Below the pieces are notes generated by a model. It was not told the DNA's origin and ran no database searches. It saw nothing but the letters and a program-made list of their open reading frames with translations. A program made the translations under genes and the position numbers. A DNA stretch of 64,000 nucleotides from Cranoglanis bouderius (taxonomy: Eukaryota; Chordata; Actinopteri; Siluriformes; Cranoglanididae): contig CM042565.1 in the NCBI GenBank assembly GCA_023630585.1, forward strand, positions 6,390,013 through 6,454,012, in the 5' to 3' direction. Numbering within the stretch: the first letter of the stretch is position 1; each line of letters begins with the position of its first letter. This document shows positions 56,703 through 64,000 of this stretch, piece by piece.

Positions 56703-57470
56703 GGTGACTTCTGATTTCGGCGATCCATTGAAAATGCCTTTATGTATTCGCCGAGCGCGCGCATTAACTCTCGGTTACCAACAGGAAGTTGATTAAACTA
56801 CCTCTTCTCAGGTGTTTTGGAACCGACATATCCTGAGTAAGCAAGGTTTGGGTTAATCAACCGAAAGTTCAGGGTTTAGCTGATGGTAAGTTAACCCTGC
56901 TTTCTGGAATACCCCCCTGCTCGCTTACTCACATGTACATAACATGGCCCACAGATTGCGATAAGAGAGTCATTTCAGCAATGTTTTATTGCCTCTGTGG
57001 CATTAGGGGCATCATTGGGGCTATAGATGGGTGCCACATACAAACTCAGACACGATTATCTCAATAGGAAAGGCTTTTATTGTCTTCTACTACAGGGCTT
57101 TGTGAATGACCAAGGATGCTTCCTAGACATTTTTACAGGTGTGCCAGGCAAAGTACATGATTCACGAGTGTTACTTGCCTCTACTTTTTTTTGCAAACTG
57201 GCAGCAAAAGATGGGTACAATTTACCTGCTAGGTGATAGAGCATATATCTCTGGTGATTATCCCTTCATCATTACACCCAAGCGTGATAATGGTGCACTT
57301 GCTGATGATGACCTGCAAAGGAACATGAAAATCAGCTGTGGGAGGGTCTCAGGAGAACAGGCCTTCAGGAGGATGAAGGCTGCGTGATCACCAAAATACG
57401 AGAATGGACATTTTGGTGAAAATAATTGTGGCAGCATGCACACTGCACAACATGAGTTTAAATGAAGGAC

Positions 57471-57828
57471 AATCAAATGTATGCAAAGAACATCCCACAG
57501 ATGCCCACAACTCCAGGATGAGAACTTATAATCCTACAGTGTAGGCGTTCCACACACATTTCCAGAACACGTCATTCTCAAGCAGAGCTAACTATTCTGA
57601 AACGTATCTCTGTATTTGATTATTGGGCAGTATTTGTGATTTTATCTCAAGTGTCATATTCTTTTGAACTGAGGCTTTTCCGAAAGTTTTATCAGTTTTG
57701 TAGCAGAGAATATTTATCATATGGTGTGATGTCAAAAAGATATTGAACAATCTGCTGTAATGAAATAAACAATTTTATTACTATTTTTACCAAATTATTT
57801 CACTGCTCCATTTATTATTCATTAAACA
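57471..57828. other. 3' region of the outer HARBI1-like copy
   Basis: AT-rich DNA with an AATAAA word at about 57763, possibly its polyadenylation signal. No terminal repeat was identified. Confidence 0.4.
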
Positions 57829-57847
57829 GTGTTAAAAAGTTAAAAAT

Positions 57848-60800
57848 CTAGCCACAGGAGGTCACAAGCCAGTATACTTTTTGTGCCGGTCCCAAGCCCG
57901 GATAAATAGATAGGGTTGTGTCAGGAAGGGCATCTAACATAAAACTTTTGCCAAATTCAATATGCGAATCACTAACATGACTTCCATACCGGATCGGTCG
58001 GGGCCGGTGTTAACAACGACCGCAATCGGTGCCGTTGACCTACAGGGCACTGGTGGAAATTGGGCTACTGTTGGTTGAAGAAGGAGAGGAGGAAGGTGTG
58101 TTAGAGTAGGAAGGCGTGTCTGTAGGCAGAGAGAGAAGAGGAAAGGCAGGAGTTTAGGACTGAAAGTAGGGACTTTGAATGTTGGTACGATGACAGATAA
58201 AGGCAGAGAGCTGGTAGATATGATGCAGAGGAGGAAAGTCGACATTCTGTGTGTCCAGGGGACCAGGTGGAAAGGGAGCAAGGCTAGAAGCATTGGAGCA
58301 GGGTTTAAACTGTTTTATCATGGTGTGAACAGGAAGAGAAATAGAGTAGGAGTGATCCTGAAGGAGGAGTTTGTGAAGAATGTTCTGGAGGTAAAGAGAC
58401 TGTCAGATAGGTTGATGAGTCTGAAGCTGGAAATTGAAGGTGTGATGTTGAATGTTGTTAGTGCTTACGCTCCACAAGTAGGTTGTGAGCAAGAGGAGAG
58501 AGACAGATTCTGGAGCGAGCTTGAGGAAGTGATGCAGAGTGTTCCCAGAGGTGAGAGAGTGGTGATAGGGGCAGACTTTAATGGACATGTTGGTGAAGGG
58601 AATAGTGAGGATGAGGAAGCGATGGGCAGGTTTGGTTTTCAGGTAAGGAACCCAGAAGGACAGAGGTTGGTAGACTTTGCTAAAAGTATGGAGATGGCTG
58701 TGGTGAACACGTACTTTCAGAAGAGGCAGGAACACAGGGTGACATATAAGAGTGGTGGCAGGAGCACACAGGTGGACTATATCTTATGTAGACACTGTAA
58801 TCTGATGGAGATTAGTGATTGCAAAGTAGTGGTAGGAGAGAGTGTAGCCAGACAGCATAGGATGGTGGTGTGTAAGATGACTCTGGTGGTGAGAAAGATG
58901 AAGAGAGCAAAGGCAGAGCAGAAGACAAAGTGGTGGAAGTTGGAAAAGGAAGAGTGCTGTGTGGTTTTCAGGGAGGAGTTGAGACAGGCTTTATGTGGTC
59001 AGGAGGTGCTTCCAGATGACTGGACTACTACAGCCAAAGTGATCAGGGAGACAGGTAGGAAGGTGCTAGGTGTGTCATCTGGAAGGAGGAAAGAAGACAA
59101 GGAGACTTGGTGGTGGAATGAGAAAGTTCAGGAGAGTATCCAGAGGAAGAGGTTAGCTAGGAAGAAGTGGGATAGTGAGAGGATGGAGGAAAGTAGACAG
59201 GAATATAGGGAGATGCAGCGTGACATTAAGATAAAGGTGGCAAAGGCCAAACAGAAAGCTTATGAGGACATGTATGCAAGGTTAGATAGTAAGGAAGGTG
59301 AGAGGGATTTGTATCGGTTGGCGAGGCAGACGGATAGAGATGGTAAGGATGTGCAGCAGGTTAGAGTGATTAAAGATAGAGATGGAAATGTGTTGACAGG
59401 TGTCAGGAGGGTGAGGGAAAGATGGAAGGAGTACTTTGAGGAACTGATGAATGAGGAAAATGACAGAGAGAGAAGAGTAGTAGAGGCAAATATTGTTGAG
59501 CAGGAAGTAGAAAGGATTAGCAAATGTGAAGTTAGGAGAGCTTTGAAGAGGATGAAGAGAGGAAAGGCAGTTGGTCCTGATGACACCAGTGGAGGTATGG
59601 AAGTGTCTAGGAGAGATGGCAGTAGAGTTTTTAACTAGGTTGTTCAACGAGGTCTTAGAGAGTGAGAGGATGCCTGAGGAATGGAGGAGAAGTGTTTTGG
59701 TGCCGATTTTTAAGAACAAGGGAGATGTGCAGAGTTGTGGAAACTACAGAGGTATTAAACTGATGAGCCATACAATGAAGTTGTGGGAAAGAGTAGTGGA
59801 AGCAAGGCTAAGGGGAGAAGTGAGCATTTGTGAGCAGCAGTATGGTTTCATGCCAAGAAGGAGCACTACATATGCAATATTTGCTTTGAGAATGTTGATG
59901 GAGAAGTACAGAGAGGGTCAGAAAGAGCTGCATTGTGTCTTTGTAGATTTAGAGAAAGCGTATGAAAGGGTGCCACCAGCTGTGGTATTGTATGAGGAGG
60001 TCTGGAGTGGCAGAGAAGTATGTTAGAGTGGTGCAGGATATGTATGAGAGCAGTAGGACAGTGGTAATGTGTGCAGTAGGTGTTTCAGAGGAGTTCACGG
60101 TGAAGGTGGGACTGCATCAAGGATCGGCTCTGAGCCCCTTCTTGTTTGCGGTGGTGATGGACAGGCTGACAGATGAGGTCAGACAGGAATCTCCATGGAC
60201 TATGATGTTTGCGGATGACATTGTGATCTGTAGTGAGAGCAGGGAGCAGGTGGAGGAAACTCTAGAGAGGTGGAGGTTTGCTCTGGAGAGAAGAGGAATG
60301 AAGGTTAGTCACAGCAAGACAGAATACATGTGTGTGAATAAGAGGGATCCAAGTGGAACAGTGAGGTTACAGGGAGAAGAGCTAAAGAAGGTGCAGGATT
60401 TTAAGTACTTAGGGTCAACAGTCCAGAGCAACGGGGAGTGAGGAAAAGAGGTGAAGAAGCGTGTGCAGGCAGGTTGGAATAGGTGGAGAAAAGTGTCAGG
60501 TCTGTTGTGTGATAAAAGAGTACCAGCAAGAATGAAAGGAAAGGTGTACAGGACAGTAGTGAGACCAGCGATGTTGTATCGTTTGGAGACAGTTGCACTG
60601 AGGAAAAGACAGGAGGAAGAGTTAGAGTTAGCAGAGCTAAAGATGTTGAGGTTCTCTTTGGGAGTGACGAGGATGGATAGGATCAGAAATGAGTACATCA
60701 GAGTGACAGCACATGTGAGATGTTTTGGAGACAAAGTTAGAGAGGCCAGGTTGAGATGGTTTGGACATGTTCAGAGGAGGGAGAGTGAATATATCGGTAA

Positions 60801-60993
60801 AAGGATGCTGAGGTTAGAGCTGCCAGGCAGGAGGCTGAGAGGAAGACCAAAGAGGAGGTTTATGGATGCAGTGAAGAAGGACATGAAGGTAGTCAGTCTG
60901 AGAGAAGAGGATGCAGGGGATAGGGCTAGATGGAGGCAGATGATTCGCTGTGGCGACCCCTGAAGGGAACAGCCGAAAGGAAAAGAAGAAGAA
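57848..60993 (+). mobile_element. RTE-type LINE with 19-bp target duplication (copy 2)
   Basis: GTGTTAAAAAGTTAAAAAT occurs at 57829-57847 and again, identically, at 60994-61012, which marks both ends of the insertion. The 5' part (GTGCCGGTCCCAAGCCCGGA at about 57882) is the usual start of full-length fish RTE copies. The 3' end carries GGCGACCCCTGAAGGGAAC and AAAGAAGAAGAA. The element is 3,146 bp and may be complete. Confidence 0.93.
58175..60963 (+). pseudogene. RTE endonuclease/reverse transcriptase, three lesions
   Basis: Single multidomain protein of RTE elements: an apurinic-type endonuclease that nicks the target, then reverse transcriptase. The frame opens upstream of the first ATG at 58190. 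Endonuclease marks are VDILCVQGTRWKGSKA, VVSAYAPQVGCEQEE, VVIGADFNGHVGEG and GGRSTQVDYILC. The reverse transcriptase marks are QYGFMPRRST, FVDLEKAYERVP, HQGSALSPFLFAVVMD and FADDIVIC. Compared with copy 1, there is a 2-base loss near 59582 and a 5-base loss near 59973. TGT has become the stop TGA at 60438-60440. None of these is shared with copy 1. It is similar to the BovB/CFDP2-type proteins. Confidence 0.9.
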
Positions 60994-61012
60994 GTGTTAA
61001 AAAGTTAAAAAT

Positions 61013-61650
61013 GTATTACTCTTCCTTTTTAACAATGACAACATTGTTGTTCAATGTTCCAAAAAATTAAAACAGTATGATCTGACACTGTTCTAAAACA
61101 TGCATTTCTTAAAATGAAATGGAAGTAAACAATCTTCAATAAACCAGGCCAGTATTTTAAAACTTGTGAACATAAACCAGTTTGTACACGATTTTGCAGG
61201 TTTTTTTTGTTGCACTTGTTGTGGCCAAAAATGCTTGATTTTGATGTGGTATTTTCAAAATCTTCTGGAGTTTTTTGTGCTTTTTTTGCACAAAACTACT
61301 TGAATTGCCGAAATTATAGTTGCACGAAATTGTTTTTTCACAGTGATGTTTGTTGGCAAATGAGACACAAATGAATCGAAGAGGGCTTTGGCTGAATGCT
61401 CGTTGTGATCACATCACATGATGCATCTTGGCCAAAATCTGCAAAAGATCTGCTGTAATTTGGAAATTTACAGCAGGAGTTTGCTTAATTTTGCATTCAT
61501 TTCTCTGATCAAAAAATCGTGAAATCCTGGTGGCACTGATTAAGTATTGAAATGAAAAACATGTTCTTGTGAATTACAAAGTGTCCATGAAGAAAATGTC
61601 AGAACAACTTCAGTCTGCTCAGCACTGTGAACTCTACCACATCTTAACAT
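61013..61650. repeat. Dispersed repeat (TTTTGCA- and CTGGTGGCACTG-containing)
   Basis: The part 61190-61540 includes GTGATCACATCACATGATGC, CATCTTGGCCAAAATCTGCA and AATCCTGGTGGCACTG. These resemble a non-autonomous DNA element common in fish. Boundaries are not resolved. Confidence 0.45.
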
Positions 61651-62110
61651 TAACTAGGTTAAAGACATAAAGCTGAAAAGTGCTCAATTAAACCTTTATA
61701 ACAAGAGAACACAAACACAATAAGCATTTTTAAAATGCTGGTAAAATCATTCGGATTTTGGGCACATCTCCACAGAACAATTACACATTCTACTTTTTCT
61801 CCAGAAATGCTTGTACAAGGATGTCTAAAGATTTCTGTGATGCAACCATCTACGTCATGCCGCTTCTGGGTTGCTTCCTCAGATACCTTGAGAAAATTAA
61901 GGAGTTCATGCTGACCAAAACTCTGTTTCTTCTTGTGGCCTGCTACTTGAGGAGGAATTTTGGGGAGGCCCATCTCTTGGCCAGGGAGAAGAGGACCTTG
62001 AAGAATCCTTTCTGAGTGCCTCAGGTTTCTTTATTTGGACACCCATTGCATCACCTATAACTGGGAAGTCAACATCATGTTTACTTCCAATCAATTCTTC
62101 CATCTCAGTG
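61650..62110 (-). pseudogene. Possible Myb/SANT-type or other transposon-gene fragment
   Basis: Two overlapping minus-strand frames give MEELIGSKHDVDFPVIGD, SSRSSSPWPRDGPPQNSSSS and KKKQSFGQHELLNFLKVSEE. A Ser/Pro-rich linker followed by a basic-then-leucine-rich helical stretch is common in the DNA-binding partner proteins of fish DNA transposons. No BESS, BED or SANT core is clear. The frames are offset by a frameshift near 61930. Function is unassigned. Confidence 0.35.
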
Positions 62111-62114
62111 AATA

Positions 62115-62375
62115 TATATATACACTTCAAATCCCAGCACCGCCAAGCTGCCACTGTTGGGCACTTGAGCAAGGCCCTTAACCCTCAACTGCCCCTCGGG
62201 CACCACAACAAAAATGGCTACCCACTGCTCTGGGTGTGTTCACGGTTTGTAGTGTGTGTGTTCACTACTCACAACTTCTAATCTAACTTGGATGGGTTTA
62301 ATGCAGAGGACAAATTCCGAGCATGGGTTACCATACATTGGCCTTCACATGTCACTTTCACTTTCACAAAAAGTT
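62115..62375. repeat. tRNA-type SINE, partial
   Basis: CTTCAAATCCCAGCACCGCC resembles a tRNA box B. The next words (AAGCTGCCACTGTTGGGCAC, GAGCAAGGCCCTTAACCC) are the core of a very abundant fish SINE. The tail continues to GTCACTTTCACTTTC. The box A part is not visible. Confidence 0.7.
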
Positions 62376-62654
62376 CCCTTTCATTATGAAGTAAAATTAA
62401 TCATAGATCCTATTAGACCTATGTCGTAACATTTAGGCTATAGATACGTCTTTACTTTTAGCCCTCCATCAGTTTCTTAACATTGTACATAGTACATTGG
62501 CTAATAATATATAGTCTTCATAGTTTATTAGGTGGAATCCTTCTGGATCCAAAGAACTTGGAACCAAGTCAAAATGAACCACATAAAAATTTCCTAAACT
62601 GTAACCTGACTACTGATTACCTTCTATAATAACTTTTCTCTAATTTCTATATAG
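62376..62654. other. Intergenic DNA without recognised gene
   Basis: AT-rich sequence with no supported feature. Confidence 0.35.
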
Positions 62655-62810
62655 CCAACAGGAAGAAGGCTGAAGCCTGTAAGATGGGTGGGGGACCACC
62701 ACCACCTTCACTCACTCCCGATGAGCAGCTGGCACTGTCCCTTAATCAAGGGTGACCCTCGATGTGATTCCAGGGGGCAGTTCATCAGAGTCAGCTACCT
62801 CCTATGAATT
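62655..62810 (+). pseudogene. Fragment of a second Harbinger Myb-like gene
   Basis: After an acceptor-like ATATAG the text reads ANRKKAEACKMGGGPPPPSL, TPDEQLALSLNQG, then a stop, then (shifted) GGSSSESATSYE. It matches exon 3 of the Myb/SANT-like gene at 56150-55977 residue for residue over most of its length, but on the opposite strand. A Tc1 family A copy is joined at about 62811. Confidence 0.75.
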
Positions 62811-63755
62811 AATCTCCCATGGCAAAGAACTCTCTGAGGATCTGAAAAAAAGAATTGTTGCTCTACATAAAGATGGCCTAGGCTATAAAAAGATTGCCAA
62901 CACCCTGAAACTGAGCTGCAGCACGGTGGCCAAGACCATACAGCAGTTTAACAGGACAGGTTCCACTCAGAACAGGCCTCGCCATGGTCGACCAAAGAAG
63001 TTGAGTGCACGTGCTCAGCATTATATCCAGAGGTTGGCTTTGCAGAATAGACATATGAGTGCTGCCAGCATTGCTGCAGAGGTTAAAGGGGTTGGGGGGT
63101 CAGCCTGTCAGTGCGCAGACCATACACCGCACACTGCATCAAATTGGTCTGCACTGCTGTCGTCCCAGAAGGAAGCCTCTTCTAAAGATGATGCACAAGA
63201 AAGCCTGCAAACAGTTTGCTGAAGACAAGCAGACTAAGGACATGGATTACTGGAACCATGTCCTGTGGTCTGATGAGACCAAGATAAACTTATTTGGTTC
63301 AGATGGTGTCAAGTGTGTGTGGTGGCAACCAGGTGAGGAGTACAAAGACAAGTATGTCTTGCCTACAGTCAAGCATAGTGGTGGGAGTGTCATGGTCTGG
63401 GGCTGCATGAGTGCTGCAGGCACTGGGGAGCTAATGCCAACATGTACTGAAGCAGAGCATGATCCCCTCCCTTCGGAAACTGGGCCGCAGGGCAGTATTC
63501 CAACATGATAACGACCCCAAACACACCTCCAAGATGACCACTGCCTTGCTAAAGAAGCTGAGGGTAAAGGTGATGGACTGGCCAAGCATGTCTCCAGACC
63601 TAAACCCTATTGAGCAGCTGTGGGGCAACGGAAGGTGGAGGAGCGCAAGGTCTCTAACATCCACCAGCTCTGTGATGTCGTCATGGAGGAGTGGAAGAGG
63701 ACTCCAGTGGCAACCTGTGAAGCTCTGGTGAATGGTGGCCACACAAAATATTGAC
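62811..63755 (+). pseudogene. Tc1 transposase pseudogene, family A (copy 3)
   Basis: The frame starts inside HGKELSEDLKKRIVALHKDG and keeps the helix-turn-helix (LKLSCSTVAKTIQQFNRTG). A one-base insertion in the G run at 63087-63099 shifts it. The next frame has the first Asp (LWSDETKINLFGSDG) and GGSVMVWGCMSAAGTGEL. A deletion near 63435 shifts it again, and the last frame has the second Asp (QHDNDPKHTSK) and Glu (NPIEQLWG). A further deletion of about 15 bases follows LWG. All three catalytic residues are present but in three frames. Confidence 0.88.
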
Positions 63756-63990
63756 ACTTTGGGCCCAATTTGGACATTTTCACTTAGGGGTGTACTCACT
63801 TTTGTTGCCAGCAGTTTAGACATTAATGGCTGTGTGTTGAGTTATTTTGAGGGGACAGCAAATTTACACTGTTATACAAGCTGTACACTCACTACTTTAC
63901 ATTGTAGCAAAGTGTTATTTCTTCAGTGTTGTCCCATGAAAAGATATAATAAAATATTTACAAAAATGTGAGGGGTGTACTCACTTTCCT
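62811..63990 (+). mobile_element. Tc1-like element, family A (copy 3), both ends damaged
   Basis: The 5' terminal repeat is missing: transposase text starts at once after the Myb-like fragment. The 3' terminal repeat is recognisable from GGACATTTTCACTTAGGGGT to GGGGTGTACTCACTTTC at about 63986, then diverges before the window end. Confidence 0.85.
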
Positions 63991-64000
63991 ACACAAAATT

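Larger units (their letters stand above)
53502..56916. mobile_element. PIF/Harbinger element B with CTG target duplication
   Basis: The left end GGGAGTATTCCAGAAAGC and the inverse of the right end GGGGGTATTCCAGAAAGC differ at one base. CTG flanks the element on both sides (53499-53501 and 56917-56919), a 3-bp duplication as expected for this superfamily. It carries two convergent genes, a HARBI1-like nuclease (plus) and a Myb/SANT-like protein (minus), the standard gene pair of autonomous Harbinger elements. Length is 3,415 bp. Confidence 0.92.
52725..57470 (+). pseudogene. HARBI1-like nuclease (outer copy A), split by two insertions
   Basis: HARBI1-type proteins are the DDE nucleases of PIF/Harbinger transposons. 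The first part (52733-52990) reads HMRLTREQFYCFFDQLKRSG, MFLGYMGNQNSFGEISDKFN and GAAHNIVL. After removal of the LTR (52989-53475) and Harbinger B (53502-56916) the frame continues through EVLEVTCSLTH, MYITWPTDCDKRVISAMFY and GIIGAIDGCHI with the first Asp. Frameshifted text then shows FTGVPGKVHDSRVLL (second Asp) and LLGDRAYISGDYPFI with KISCGRVSGEQAFRRMK (final acidic region). Several frameshifts and at least one stop break it independently of the insertions. Confidence 0.8.

Overview
The window is a teleost fish chromosome segment. The evidence is one complete vertebrate-type skeletal-muscle myosin heavy chain gene with the deeply split exon layout of that family, surrounded by transposon families typical of ray-finned fish: many Tc1/mariner lineages, hAT, PIF/Harbinger, RTE and L2/CR1-like LINEs, LTR elements, a tRNA-type SINE and long (TA)n arrays. 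A siluriform or related otophysan fish would fit the repeat families, but the exact taxon is inference.

Layout. 1-5,400: decayed Tc1 copies and low-complexity DNA. 5,400-8,860: foldback MITE, dispersed repeats and a possible orphan terminal exon (minus strand). 8,855-12,620: two truncated minus-strand Tc1 copies, a half hAT element and a LINE tail. 12,560-19,480: a motif-rich unknown region, LINE and Tc1 fragments, and a broken minus-strand hAT transposase gene. 19,510-23,167: a 3.66-kb DNA transposon with TTA target duplication that contains nested hAT, Tc1 and MITE insertions. 23,355-31,250: a solo LTR with CTTAT duplication, an internally deleted Tc1, a 5'-truncated RTE LINE, an LTR-like block, a near-intact Tc1 and LTR-element remnants with a 39-bp coding minisatellite. 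31,500-35,440: five Tc1 pieces separated by (TA)n.

36,500-47,940 holds the only host gene recognised: a fast-type sarcomeric myosin heavy chain on the plus strand, with TATA box, two 5'UTR exons, 39 coding exons summing to 5,802 nt (1,933 residues plus stop) and an AATAAA signal. No transposon lies inside it; only microsatellites and homopolymers sit in its introns.

48,000-64,000 is again transposon DNA. The best-resolved structure is a nested set. A HARBI1-like nuclease pseudogene (52,725-57,470) was split by a solo LTR (TSD GTCCT) and then by a second Harbinger element (53,502-56,916, TSD CTG). The inner element carries a frameshifted HARBI1-like nuclease facing an apparently intact eight-exon, 255-residue Myb/SANT-like companion gene. 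Downstream is an RTE LINE (57,848-60,993) flanked by a perfect 19-bp duplication, then SINE, Harbinger-type and Tc1 fragments to the window end.

The genes do not form a pathway. The myosin gene is a muscle structural gene in a transposon graveyard, and the remaining coding DNA is transposon-derived and almost all broken. No tRNA, rRNA or CRISPR locus was seen. No clearly new biological system was found; the most novel material is the resolved nested insertions, the chimeric Tc1 and the unassigned exon-like pieces.
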